Shown in pieces: positions 1-9,181 of a stretch of 34,225 nt of DNA. The stretch's first letter is position 1, and each line of letters opens with the position of its first letter. The stretch lies in assembly GCA_025928955.1 (NCBI GenBank), contig JAICNA010000004.1:1-34225 (forward strand). Reading direction: 5' to 3'. Below the pieces are notes generated by a model. The model saw nothing but the letters and a program-made list of their open reading frames with translations. It was not told the origin of the DNA and did not search any database. This DNA is from Gemmatimonadales bacterium (GTDB taxonomy: Bacteria > Gemmatimonadota > Gemmatimonadetes > Gemmatimonadales > GWC2-71-9). Position numbers and translations under genes: made by a program.

Positions 1-651
1 ACGATTCCGCATGCCTACGTGGCGGACGGGCATCACCGCTCGGCGAGCGCGTGGCGCGCCGGGCGCGAGCTCCGGGCCCGGGCGCGCACGTCACACGGCA
101 ACGAGGAGTACAACTGGTTCCTCGCGGTGCTCTTTCCCGCCGAGCAGCTGCAGATCCTTCCATATAATCGGCTGGTGCGCGACCTCAACGACAAGTCGGC
201 CGACGAGGTGCTCGATGAGCTTCGAGCGCTCGGCACGGTGGCGCCGACCGACCAGCCCGCCCCGGATGCGCCCGGAACGCTCGGCGTGTACCTCGCGGGC
301 CGGTGGTACCGGCTGACACTCGATCCCGAGACGATCGACCGCGAGGACCCGATCGGATCACTCGATGTGAGCCTGCTGCAGGAGCGCATCCTGACGCCGA
401 TCCTCGGCGTCGGCGACCCGCGGATGGACACGCGCATCGAGTTCGTCGGCGGGATCCGCGGGACCCGCGAGCTCGAGCGGCGCGTCAGGTCGGGCGAGAT
501 GGCGATCGGCTTTGCGATGTACCCGACCACACTGGAGCAACTGATAGCCGTCTCCGACGCCGGCCTCATCATGCCCCCGAAGAGCACCTGGTTCGAGCCG
601 AAACTCCGGAGCGGCCTCTTCGTGCACACACTCGATCAGCCGGAGACCTGA
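1..651 (+). CDS. DUF1015 family protein, C-terminal part (truncated by window edge)
   Basis: The reading frame is open from the first base, so the gene begins upstream; about 216 residues are visible where the family is usually around 400. Near the visible N-terminus is the DGHHR motif (bases 25-39) typical of DUF1015 (COG4198), followed by the family's later landmarks: an NEEYN segment, a DVSLLQERIL-like stretch and a C-terminal MPPKSTWFEPKLRSGL-type motif. The biochemical function of the family is not established to my knowledge. It is often found beside serA and serC, and here its TGA is directly followed by the ATG of serA, so it is probably co-transcribed and linked to serine metabolism. 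That link is inference from context; the family call itself is firm. Confidence 0.85.
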   Translation, partial: TIPHAYVADGHHRSASAWRAGRELRARARTSHGNEEYNWFLAVLFPAEQLQILPYNRLVRDLNDKSADEVLDELRALGTVAPTDQPAPDAPGTLGVYLAGRWYRLTLDPETIDREDPIGSLDVSLLQERILTPILGVGDPRMDTRIEFVGGIRGTRELERRVRSGEMAIGFAMYPTTLEQLIAVSDAGLIMPPKSTWFEPKLRSGLFVHTLDQPET

Positions 652-1868
652 ATGAAGGTCCTCATCGCCGACAAGTTCGAGAAGGTTGGGATCGACGGGC
701 TCAAGGAGCTCGGCGCCACCGTCGTCTCGAAGCCGGAGCTCACGGCGGACGATCTGCCGGGCGCCCTCCGCGAGGTCGATCCGAACATCCTCATCGTCCG
801 GAGCACCAAGGTCACGGCTGACGCGCTCCACGCCGGCAAGAGCCTCGGGCTCGTGATCCGCGCCGGCGCCGGCATCGACACCATCGACGTGCCCGCCGCC
901 TCGGCGCGCGGCATCTTCGTCTCGAACTGTCCCGGGCGGAACTCGATCGCGGTGGCCGAGCTCGTGATGGGGCTCGTGCTCTCCTGCGACCGCCGGATTC
1001 CCGATCAGGTGGCCGACATCCGCGCGGGAAAGTGGAACAAGGCGGAGTACTCGAAGGCGCGGGGACTTCACGGCCGGACGCTCGGCATCGTCGGGCTGGG
1101 GCAGATCGGGCGGGAGATCGCGGTCCGCGCGCGTGCCTTCGGCATGCATGTGGCCGCGTGGTCCCGCAACCTCACGATCGAGAGCGCGGAGCATCTCGGC
1201 GTCACGTACTGCGAGTCGCCGCTCGAGGTAGCGCGGGTGAGCGACGTGGTGTCGATCAACGTCGCCTCCACGGCGGAGACGAAGCACCTGGTCGACGCCG
1301 AGTTCCTCGGCTCGATGCGGCGGGGGGCCTACCTCGTGAACACGTCGCGCGGCCAGGTCGTGGACGAGGCAGCCCTCGCGCAGGCGGTGCGGACCCGCGG
1401 GATCCGCGCGGGCCTCGACGTCTTCCAGAACGAGCCCGCGGGCGGCACGGGCGAGGTGGCGAGCGAGCTCGTCAGGGAGCCCGGGGTGTACGTCACCCAC
1501 CACGTCGGAGCCTCGACCGAGCAGGCGCAGACCGCGATCGCGCACGAGGTCCTGCGCATCGTCCAGGAGTACGCGGAACGCGGCGGCGTCCCCAACTGCG
1601 TCAATCGCCTCGCCAAGAGCACCGCGACGCATGTCCTCGCCGTGCGGCACCAGAATCGGCCGGGGGTGCTGGCGCACGTCTTCCGCGAGCTCGCCGACCG
1701 CGGCGTGAACGTCGAAGAGGTCGAGAACATCATCTACCACGGTGCCAAGGCGACGCTCGCGCGCGTGCACCTGAGCTCGCGCCCCGACGACACGGCACTC
1801 GCCGCCATCCGGGACGGCAACTCCGACATCATCAGCGTCGACCTCACCGCCATCGACAGGTCCGCCCC

Positions 1869-1872
<4 letters not shown>
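652..1872 (+). CDS. serA: D-3-phosphoglycerate dehydrogenase with ACT domain
   Basis: This enzyme oxidises 3-phosphoglycerate to 3-phosphohydroxypyruvate, the first step of serine synthesis, in the cytoplasm. The 406-residue protein has the D-2-hydroxyacid dehydrogenase fold. The dinucleotide-binding loop is G148-L-G150-Q-I-G153, the substrate/catalytic Arg is R233 in NTSRG, and the catalytic His is H284 in HHVGAST. A C-terminal ACT domain (about 328-400), the usual site of serine feedback inhibition, makes it the short ACT type like the E. coli enzyme. The start ATG abuts the DUF1015 stop, and the gene ends in an ATGA overlap with serC, so the three genes form an operon. Unusually, the end of the second nucleotide-binding strand reads WSR (S171-R172) rather than carrying an acidic residue, which may indicate NADP preference. 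Confidence 0.93.
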
Positions 1873-2963
<1,091 letters not shown>

Positions 2964-3003
2964 GCCGCGTCACGACATCGCGCTGCGATCCGCCGCATCC
3001 TCC

Positions 3004-3030
3004 GACCCTCGGGCCCCTGTCCCGGGGGTC
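3004..3030 (+). terminator. Terminator-like hairpin after serC
   Basis: Arms 3004-3013 (GACCCTCGGG) and 3021-3030 (CCCGGGGGTC) form a 10-bp stem with one G-U pair around a 7-base loop, followed by a short ATTTG. The U-tract is weak, so efficiency is uncertain. The position between the serA-serC operon and the SDR gene fits transcription termination. Confidence 0.55.
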
Positions 3031-3040
3031 GCTCATTTGT

Positions 3041-3074
3041 GGCCGTCGCCATCGACGGCCGGAGAAGGAGGAGG
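3041..3074 (+). promoter_or_regulatory. Small hairpin abutting an extended Shine-Dalgarno
   Basis: Bases 3041-3048 (GGCCGTCG) and 3053-3060 (CGACGGCC) make a perfect 8-bp stem with a CCAT loop. It is followed without a gap by GGAGAAGGAGGAGG (3061-3074) one base before the ATG of the SDR gene. The purine run is far longer than a normal ribosome-binding site and fixes the start at 3076. The stem could protect the mRNA end or restrict ribosome access; this role is inference. Confidence 0.5.
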
Positions 3075-3075
3075 C

Positions 3076-4086
3076 ATGCACGTACAGCTGAAGCGGATCG
3101 AGGACCAGATCATCGTCATCACCGGCGCATCGAGCGGGATCGGACTCGCGACCGCGCGAATGGCTGCGCGCCGCGGCGCGCGGGTGGTGCTCGTCGCGCG
3201 CGGGGAGGGCGCGCTCGAGCGGGCGCTGGCGAAGGTGCGCGAGGACGGCGGCGCGGGTGTCACCGTGGCCGCGGACGTCGGCAATCCGGACGATATGGTG
3301 CGGGTGGCCGACCGGGCGCGGGACGAATTCGGGCGGTTCGATACGTGGGTGAATGGAGCAGCGGCCGCGATCTACGGGCGGCTCGACGAGATTTCGCTCG
3401 AGGACAAGCGAAAGCTGTTCGATACGAACTTCTGGGGCGTGGTGCACGGCGCGCGGGCGGCACTTCCCGAGTTCCGCCGGCGCGGCGGGGCGCTCATCAA
3501 TATCGGCAGCATGCTCTCCGACGTGTCGATTCCGTTGCAGGGGATCTACAGCGCGTCGAAGCATGCCGTGAAGGCCTATACCGCGACACTGCGGATGGAG
3601 CTCGAGCAGGAGGGCGCGCCGGTCTCGGTGACCCTGGTGAAGCCGGGGGCGATCGACACGCCGTATTACGAGCATGCACGGAACTACATGGAGCGCGCCC
3701 CGACGCCGCCCCCGCCGGTGTACGCGCCTGAGGCGGTCGCGCGGGCCATCCTCACCTGCGCTGCCCGGCCGGTCCGCGAGATCGTCGTGGGCGGCGCTGC
3801 GCGCGCCGTGATTGCGGGCGCCGGCATCGCGCCGCACCTTTCCGAACGGATCATGGAGCGCACGATGTTCGAGGCGCAGAAGTCCGGCCGGCCGCCGCGC
3901 CGCGCGGGCGATAATCTCCATGGCCCGGCCGATCCCACCGCGCGCGAGCGGGGGCGCTATCCCGGTCCAGTGCTCGAGCGCAGCCTCTATACGTCCGCGG
4001 CATTGCATCCGACCCGCACCGCGCTCGCCGCGGCCGGCATCGGGCTCGCGGTCGCGGCAGGAGTTCGTGCCATGCGCACCAGGTGA
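3076..4086 (+). CDS. Short-chain dehydrogenase/reductase with C-terminal tail
   Basis: This is a classical SDR NAD(P)-dependent oxidoreductase of unknown substrate. The 336-residue protein carries TGASSGIG at its N-terminus (Rossmann glycine motif), a structural DTNFWGV Asn, a catalytic Ser in NIGSM and the YSASK Tyr/Lys pair, so the full catalytic set is present. About 85 residues after the usual SDR core form a proline/arginine-rich linker ending in a short hydrophobic AAAGIGLAVAAGV segment near the C-terminus, possibly a membrane anchor. The ATG at 3076 is chosen because of the long GA-rich ribosome-binding site just upstream; in-frame TTG/GTG codons near 3037 lie before it and in the hairpin. 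The stop overlaps the next gene's GTG (GTGA), so the two are coupled. Confidence 0.88.
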   Translation: MHVQLKRIEDQIIVITGASSGIGLATARMAARRGARVVLVARGEGALERALAKVREDGGAGVTVAADVGNPDDMVRVADRARDEFGRFDTWVNGAAAAIYGRLDEISLEDKRKLFDTNFWGVVHGARAALPEFRRRGGALINIGSMLSDVSIPLQGIYSASKHAVKAYTATLRMELEQEGAPVSVTLVKPGAIDTPYYEHARNYMERAPTPPPPVYAPEAVARAILTCAARPVREIVVGGAARAVIAGAGIAPHLSERIMERTMFEAQKSGRPPRRAGDNLHGPADPTARERGRYPGPVLERSLYTSAALHPTRTALAAAGIGLAVAAGVRAMRTR

Positions 4087-4934
4087 CCACACCGAAGGCG
4101 TTGGTCTCGACGGAATGGCTCGCCGACCGTCTGGGCGAGCCCGGCATCAGGCCGCTCGATGCCTCGTGGCACCTGCCAGCCGCAGGCCGGGACGCGCGCG
4201 CAGAGTACCTCGCCTCGCACATTCCCGGCGCCGCGTTCTTCGATCTCGAGCGGATCTCGGACCATCGGAGCGGCTTGCCGCACATGCTCCCGCCAGCCGA
4301 GGAGTTCGCGGCCGCCATGTCGGCACTCGGTCTCGACAGCGGCGACATGATCGTCGTGTACGATGCGACGGGCGCGAACATGACCGCCCCGCGGGCCTGG
4401 TGGACCTTCAGGGTGATGGGACACGATCGCGTTGCCGTGCTCGACGGCGGGTTCCGGAAGTGGGTGCGCGAGGGCCGCCCGGTGGAGAGTGGCGAGGCGC
4501 GCCTTCCGGCGGGCCGCTTCTTGGCGCGGCTCGATCGCGCGCGCGTGCGAGGCGTCGAGGAGATGCGCGCCAACCTTACGACGCGCCGCGAACAGGTGAT
4601 CGATGCCCGGTCCGCGGGGAGGTTTGCGGGAGCTCAGCCCGAGCCGCGCCCGGGGCTCAGGGGCGGCCACATTCCGGAGAGCAGGAGCCTGCCGTACACC
4701 GAGCTCGTCGATGAGTCTGGCGTCATGCTGCCTCCCGACGAGCTCGCGCGGAAGTTCGCCAGTGCTGGCCTCGACCTGCATGCCCCGGTCGTGGCCACCT
4801 GCGGATCGGGTGTCACCGCGGCCGCGCTCGTCCACGCCCTGTACGTGCTGGGCCACGACGAGACGGCGCTTTACGACGGGTCGTGGACCGAGTGGGGCGC
4901 GCGCGAGGATCTTCCGGTAGAAACAGGCAGCTGA
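4083..4934 (+). CDS. sseA: 3-mercaptopyruvate sulfurtransferase (tandem rhodanese)
   Basis: This enzyme moves sulfane sulfur from 3-mercaptopyruvate (or thiosulfate) to a thiol acceptor or cyanide. The 283-residue protein has two rhodanese domains: an inactive N-terminal one (about 10-125, with the HIPGAAFFD and LPHML signatures of the SseA group) and a catalytic C-terminal one. The active-site loop is C240-G-S-G-V-T-A, the form typical of mercaptopyruvate sulfurtransferases rather than thiosulfate-specific rhodaneses. Translation starts at a GTG overlapping the SDR stop (GTGA). The functional relation to the SDR is unknown. A hairpin follows the stop. Confidence 0.9.
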   Translation: MTTPKALVSTEWLADRLGEPGIRPLDASWHLPAAGRDARAEYLASHIPGAAFFDLERISDHRSGLPHMLPPAEEFAAAMSALGLDSGDMIVVYDATGANMTAPRAWWTFRVMGHDRVAVLDGGFRKWVREGRPVESGEARLPAGRFLARLDRARVRGVEEMRANLTTRREQVIDARSAGRFAGAQPEPRPGLRGGHIPESRSLPYTELVDESGVMLPPDELARKFASAGLDLHAPVVATCGSGVTAAALVHALYVLGHDETALYDGSWTEWGAREDLPVETGS

Positions 4935-4942
4935 AATGAAAT

Positions 4943-4974
4943 AGCGGCCCGATCACCCGGCGATCGGAGCCGCT
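4943..4974. terminator. Bidirectional terminator-like hairpin
   Basis: AGCGGC-CCGATC (4943-4954) pairs with GATCGG-A-GCCGCT (4962-4974): a 12-bp stem with a single bulged A and a 7-base loop, followed by CTTTTCTT from 4987. It sits between the converging sulfurtransferase and receiver-protein genes, where a shared terminator is expected. Confidence 0.6.
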
Positions 4975-5022
4975 CCGCACTCGGACCTTTTCTTCGACCT
5001 CGTCCTTCGAGGCGACGCTCGC

Positions 5023-5448
5023 TCAGGTGAGCGGCCGGGCGCGCCAGGTGCTGAGCACCGAGCCGACGGTGCGGACGAGGATCGAGGGGCAGACGGGCTT
5101 CCGCAGGAACGGCGTCCGCAGATCGATGAGTCCGCGCTTGAGCCCTTCCTCCCGCGCGAAATCCGCCATGGCGATCACGGGCACGTACGGGCGCAGCGCC
5201 TCGAGCGAGGCGCCGAAGTGCCACGCGTCGTCGTGGGGATGCGCGGCATCCACCAGCACGAGGTCGGGACGTGTGGTCGCCTGACCGGCGCACCATTGCG
5301 CCTCCGCGGCGTTTCGCGCGGGGACAGCGGCATACCCGCTGTCCCTGAGCGTGCGGCAGAGCGAGGTGCGCACTGCTTCGTCCGCATCAACGACGAGGAT
5401 CGTCCTCGAGCGGCGCGGGACATGATGTGGCGCGGCCGGTTCGGCCAT
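5023..5448 (-). CDS. Stand-alone response regulator receiver domain (CheY-like)
   Basis: The 141-residue protein consists of one receiver domain and no output domain. Visible landmarks are the acidic pair region VVDADEAVR (D21, D23), the presumed phospho-acceptor D67 in LVLVD, and K117 in FLRKP. The conserved Thr/Ser switch residue after strand 4 appears to be alanine (A95 in VIAMAD), which would weaken the usual activation switch. The ATG at 5448 has CGGAG a few bases upstream. It diverges from the BON-domain gene across a 276-base region in which I recognise no clear promoter. No cognate histidine kinase is nearby. Confidence 0.82.
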   Translation of the reverse strand: MAEPAAPHHVPRRSRTILVVDADEAVRTSLCRTLRDSGYAAVPARNAAEAQWCAGQATTRPDLVLVDAAHPHDDAWHFGASLEALRPYVPVIAMADFAREEGLKRGLIDLRTPFLRKPVCPSILVRTVGSVLSTWRARPLT

Positions 5449-5724
5449 GCGGTCTCCGTGGTGCGATGTCGAGGGGAATCAGCCAGGATCGGCGCAACAC
5501 TCGTGCCTCGCTCCCGACCGCGCCGGAAGCAGTTCCCGGCGCGCTTGCGATCGATGGCAAGGTGTGAAATGCGAGACGCATGGTACACCGCGATACCTGT
5601 GACCATCCTCACCGTATGTGCCGGTACCGCGGGATATGCTGTCACACATCGAGCATGCGCGCGCCGACCGTGGCGACCTCGGTGGCACTGCGGCTCGCGC
5701 GCTCCGGAAGTAAGGGAGGCGATG

Positions 5725-6699
5725 ATGGCACGGGAGAAACAGGGACGGGGGAAACAGGGAGGCCGCGGAGAGCGCGACGCCGCGCGGCAGTCCGATCGAG
5801 AGGAGCAGTACGGGGGATTGCAGGATGACGGCATGAACGAGCCGGGCCGCGGCTTCGGCGGCCAGCAGCGATACGCAGGCGGCGGATACGGTCAGGGCCA
5901 GGAAGGCAGCGACTGGCAGGGCCAGAGCAACTGGCAGGACCAGCAGTACGGTGGGAGCGGCTCCCGCGGGCAGGGTTTCGGCACCGGCGGGGCGCAGCAG
6001 CAGCATGATCCCGGCTTCGGACGGCAGTTCGGAGGCGGGCCCATCGGTGAAGGGCGCGGGGAAACGTGGGGAACGGGTGGTCACGGGTCTGGCAGCTTCG
6101 GCCAGAGCGCCTCAGGGCAGGGACGGAACTTCGGGCAGGGAGATTACTACCAGGGTCAGGACTACGGTGACCGATTCGGCCAGAGCGGGCGATCCGGACA
6201 GGCCGGACGCTACGGCCAGCAGGGCTACGGCCAGCAGGGATTTCAGGGCGGATTCGAACAGCAGGGAATCGGAAGCGGCTTCGGCAGCGAGTCAGGTCGT
6301 GGTTACGAGAGCGGCCGGCAGATGGGATACGTCGGGCGCGGGCCGAAGGGATATCGGCGCTCGGATGACCGGATCCGCGAGGATGTGAGCGAAGAGCTCA
6401 CGCAGCATCCCGGAATCGATGCGAGTGACATCGAGGTACGTGTCGAGAACGGGGAAGTGACCCTGACGGGCACGGTGGAAAGCCGTCAGGCGAAGCGCAT
6501 GGCGGAGGACTGCGTCGACCGGTGCTCCGGAGTGAAGGAAGTGCACAACCAGTTGCGAGTGAACCGGCAGGGAAGTCAGCAGGGCAGTACACAGGGCAGT
6601 CTGCAGGATAGTTCGCAGGGGGCCGGCCAGTCGGAAGGCCGGAAGCAGGGAAGCGAAGAGTCGCGGTCACGCTCTTCGCCGGCTCGCGGGCGGCAGTAG
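5725..6699 (+). CDS. BON-domain protein with Gly/Gln/Tyr-rich low-complexity region
   Basis: The 324-residue protein has no signal peptide. A charged N-terminus (MAREKQGRGKQGG) leads into a long low-complexity region (about 30-205) rich in G, Q, S and Y, with repeats such as YGQQGYGQQGFQGGFEQQG. It then has one BON domain (about 213-281, containing DIEVRVENGEVTLTGTV), and a basic/serine-rich tail with QGS repeats. BON domains usually bind phospholipid or occur in stress and envelope proteins; the repeat region resembles eukaryotic prion-like sequence. ATG 5725 is preferred over 5722 because AGGGAGG (5713-5719) is then suitably spaced. The frame stays open upstream, but that part is antisense to the receiver gene and has no family features. 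Confidence 0.85.
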   Translation: MAREKQGRGKQGGRGERDAARQSDREEQYGGLQDDGMNEPGRGFGGQQRYAGGGYGQGQEGSDWQGQSNWQDQQYGGSGSRGQGFGTGGAQQQHDPGFGRQFGGGPIGEGRGETWGTGGHGSGSFGQSASGQGRNFGQGDYYQGQDYGDRFGQSGRSGQAGRYGQQGYGQQGFQGGFEQQGIGSGFGSESGRGYESGRQMGYVGRGPKGYRRSDDRIREDVSEELTQHPGIDASDIEVRVENGEVTLTGTVESRQAKRMAEDCVDRCSGVKEVHNQLRVNRQGSQQGSTQGSLQDSSQGAGQSEGRKQGSEESRSRSSPARGRQ

Positions 6700-6728
6700 C
6701 AGCAGTCAGCGGTCCGCGAGGCAGGACG

Positions 6729-6758
6729 GGGCGAGTCGTGGAGGTTCACGGCTCGCCC
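6729..6758. terminator. Bidirectional terminator-like hairpin
   Basis: GGGCGAGTCGTG (6729-6740) pairs with CACGGCTCGCCC (6747-6758): a 12-bp stem with one G-U pair and a 6-base loop (GAGGTT). It lies between the converging BON-domain and O-antigen-ligase-like genes. There is no clear U-tract on either strand. Confidence 0.6.
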
Positions 6759-6780
6759 TCGTTCGTGCAGCCGATCGTGC

Positions 6781-8418
6781 TCACCGCGCACGGTCGACCG
6801 GTGCACTCCGCACCCCACACCGCGCCAGGATCCGCCGCGGCTCGCCGTGATTCGGCGCGAGCTCGTGCGCGCGTGCGGCGTGCGCGCGCGCGGACCGGCA
6901 GCCGGCTGCCCGCTGCGCGAGGAGGATCTGGAGCCGGAAGCTGCCGGGGTCGAGCACGGACGCCCAGCGCAATCGAGCCAGGGACTGGCCTGATCCCGCC
7001 ATGCCGATGCTCGCGGCCTGGGCCGTCGCATACGAGGCGAACGCGATGCCAAGGGCCGCTGCGAGCACGCCGATGGCACGCTGCGCGCGCGGCTGGGTGA
7101 TCCAGAGAATCTCTCTCGGCGCCGGGTGGAGTGAGCCGAGGATCGCCCAGACGAAGAAGCCGGGAGCCGCGAGGAGCAGGACCGCATCGAAGGTTCCGAC
7201 CACCCCGGTGACGACGATCGTCGCGATCATCGCGAGACCGCTCAGGCCGTCGGTCGTCCGGCCCTGCTGCCGCGACCGGCGCCAGCCGACGAGAGCCATG
7301 GCGATGCCGGCCGCCAGGAACAGCAGCGTCGCCGGAATCCCGCGCTCGGCGAGCATGGCCACCCAGTCGCTGCTCGGCCACGGGTTCGTCGGGATGGGGT
7401 CTCCGGCATCGAATGCCGGATCGCCCGGCGAGGTATAGCGGGGATACTCGACGGGCCAGTTTCCCGGTCCCACGCCGAGGATGGGATTGTCGCGCGTCAT
7501 GCGCAGGGTATTCTCGTACTGGATCAGGCGTCCGCGTCCGCTCCCTTCGCGGAAATTCGCGACACCGACGAGCGTCTCGAGGTACGGCATGTCCGAGCGC
7601 CACTCGAGCGTGTTCGGCAGCGCCATCGCGAGCCCGAGCCCCGCAATGCCGGCGGCGACCGCCCCGCCGAGGCGCTGCCTGATCCGCGGATCGCGCCAGA
7701 GTCCGCTCACCGCGATACCCTCCACGAGGAAGATCGCGAGCCCGGCGGCCACCGCGAGCCACGCGGCGCGCGAACGCGAGAGCAGCAGCGCCGCCGCCGA
7801 GATGGCGATGCCGAGGGGTCCGAGAATCACGGCGCTGCGCGAGCGGGACTCGATCGTGAGGAAGGCGAGCAGCGGAAGGCCGATCGCGGTGAGATGCGCC
7901 ATGAAGTTGCGATTCCCGAACGTTCCGCCCGGCGCGCGGCGGGGGGAGGCGAAGGGGATCTCCACCCCGTACGCCTGCAGGAGCCCCGTCGCGGCACCCA
8001 GGACGGTCGCGAAGGCCAGCATCGAGAGGAGCGGCCGCGAGAATCCCGCCCGGGCGATCGCGCGCGCGGTCCAGAACAGCACGAGCCCCGCGCAGGTGAC
8101 GCCGGTGGCACGGAGGGCGAGCCAGGAATTCGTGGCGAAGACCGCGGAGATGACACTGAGGAGCGCGAAGCCGATCAGCGGCACGTCGACGGTGGCGAGG
8201 GGCATGCGCCGCGCCTGGCGAAGCGCAAGGAGCGCCGCGCCGAACGCCGCGAGATGGAGCACGAGCTCCTTCGGCACCAGGTACCGGTCGAGCTCGAACA
8301 CTGCGCCGGGCATCGCGACGAGGACGATGAGCGGAGCCGCGGCCTGCAGCAGGCGTCGGGCGCTGCGCACCGTCAGGCGGCGGCATCGGGAGGCATGCGA
8401 CGAAAATAGCCGCAACAT
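6781..8418 (-). CDS. O-antigen ligase / Wzy-type polytopic membrane protein
   Basis: The 545-residue protein has many hydrophobic segments, starting with AAPLIVLVAMPGAVF near residue 30. It carries Wzy_C (O-antigen ligase) family signatures: an FGNRNFMAHL segment and, in the large periplasmic loop, NPILGVGPGNWPVEYPRY. Members ligate or polymerise lipid-linked glycans at the periplasmic side of the inner membrane. The last ~60 residues look like a short TPR-like helical pair (ending before a Cys/Arg-rich tail). The ATG at 8418 is chosen because the frame upstream of it is antisense to YceI. No glycosyltransferases surround it, so the glycan substrate cannot be inferred. Confidence 0.8.
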   Translation of the reverse strand: MLRLFSSHASRCRRLTVRSARRLLQAAAPLIVLVAMPGAVFELDRYLVPKELVLHLAAFGAALLALRQARRMPLATVDVPLIGFALLSVISAVFATNSWLALRATGVTCAGLVLFWTARAIARAGFSRPLLSMLAFATVLGAATGLLQAYGVEIPFASPRRAPGGTFGNRNFMAHLTAIGLPLLAFLTIESRSRSAVILGPLGIAISAAALLLSRSRAAWLAVAAGLAIFLVEGIAVSGLWRDPRIRQRLGGAVAAGIAGLGLAMALPNTLEWRSDMPYLETLVGVANFREGSGRGRLIQYENTLRMTRDNPILGVGPGNWPVEYPRYTSPGDPAFDAGDPIPTNPWPSSDWVAMLAERGIPATLLFLAAGIAMALVGWRRSRQQGRTTDGLSGLAMIATIVVTGVVGTFDAVLLLAAPGFFVWAILGSLHPAPREILWITQPRAQRAIGVLAAALGIAFASYATAQAASIGMAGSGQSLARLRWASVLDPGSFRLQILLAQRAAGCRSARAHAARAHELAPNHGEPRRILARCGVRSAPVDRAR

Positions 8419-8487
8419 TTCCCCGTCGCGCCCCGTATTACGATCTGGCGACCCGAATGGCGAATGTTCATTTCTGACGGAGGTTCG

Positions 8488-9087
8488 ATGCTGTCGCTCC
8501 TTACGATCCTGACCCTGACGCTTCCGGCGCCCGTCTCCGCCGCGGAGCCGGCAGCGCCGCCGGCCGATACGGTCACCTATCGGATCGACGTCGGCCATTC
8601 CGAGCTCACCTTCCGCGTCCGTCACCTGATGAGCCGGGCAAACGGAACCTTCCGCGAGTGGTCCGGCACCATCACGGCCGACCCGGCGGACTGGTCCACC
8701 GGAAAGGTCGACGTGACCATCCAGGCGGCCAGCATCGATACGCGCCACGAGCGGCGGGACCAGGACCTGCGGTCGGACAATTTCTTCGATGTGGCCAATC
8801 ACCCGACGATCACCTTCAAGAGCACGAAGGTCGAGGTCGAGGGAAACCGGATCGTGGTCACGGGAGATCTCACGATGCGAGGCACCACCCGTCCGGTGGT
8901 GCTCACCGGTGAGTTCCTCGGCAGGCAGGGTGCCGGGACGGCACGGGAGCGGATCGGCTTCAGCGCCTCCGGAGAGCTCGACCGCACCGCCTACGGGATC
9001 GTCTGGAATCGCGCCGTCGAAGGAGGCGGAGTGCTCCTGGGGGACGAAGTGGAGCTGACGATTGCCGTAGAAGCCGTGCGCATGTGA
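8488..9087 (+). CDS. YceI family periplasmic lipid-binding protein
   Basis: The 199-residue protein begins with a clear signal peptide (MLSLLTILTLTLPAPVSA). It follows with the YceI lipocalin-like fold: YRIDVGHSELTFRVRHLM, then DTRHERRDQDLRSDNFFD, HPTITFKST, and a C-terminal LGDEVELTIAVEAV. YceI proteins bind isoprenoid-type lipids in the periplasm. ATG 8488 is preferred over 8464 because GGAGG (8479-8483) precedes it and the signal peptide starts there. It is divergent from the O-antigen-ligase-like gene and is followed by a strong terminator, so it is probably monocistronic. Confidence 0.92.
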   Translation: MLSLLTILTLTLPAPVSAAEPAAPPADTVTYRIDVGHSELTFRVRHLMSRANGTFREWSGTITADPADWSTGKVDVTIQAASIDTRHERRDQDLRSDNFFDVANHPTITFKSTKVEVEGNRIVVTGDLTMRGTTRPVVLTGEFLGRQGAGTARERIGFSASGELDRTAYGIVWNRAVEGGGVLLGDEVELTIAVEAVRM

Positions 9088-9103
9088 CCCTCCCCACGGC
9101 GGC

Positions 9104-9141
9104 AAAGCCGGACGGGCCATAGCTTTGGCTCGTCCGGCTTT
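9104..9141 (+). terminator. Intrinsic terminator after yceI
   Basis: AAAGCCGGACGGGCC (9104-9118) pairs with GGCTCGTCCGGCTTT (9127-9141): a 15-bp stem with one G-U pair and an 8-base loop, trailing TTTCT. This is the clearest rho-independent terminator in the window. Confidence 0.82.
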
Positions 9142-9181
9142 CTATTGGAAGTTCAGTGGAACCAACGACGTAGGGGGATCG

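Noticed and set aside
358-1770. Long minus-strand open frame opposite DUF1015 and serA
   Set aside because: The opposite strand carries well-conserved enzymes; the antisense product is low-complexity and unrecognisable.
5218-5724. In-frame upstream extension of the BON-domain protein
   Set aside because: It overlaps the receiver gene antisense and lacks family features; the ribosome-binding site supports ATG 5725.
8419-9120. Upstream extension of the O-antigen-ligase-like frame
   Set aside because: It is antisense to YceI and ends inside the yceI terminator.
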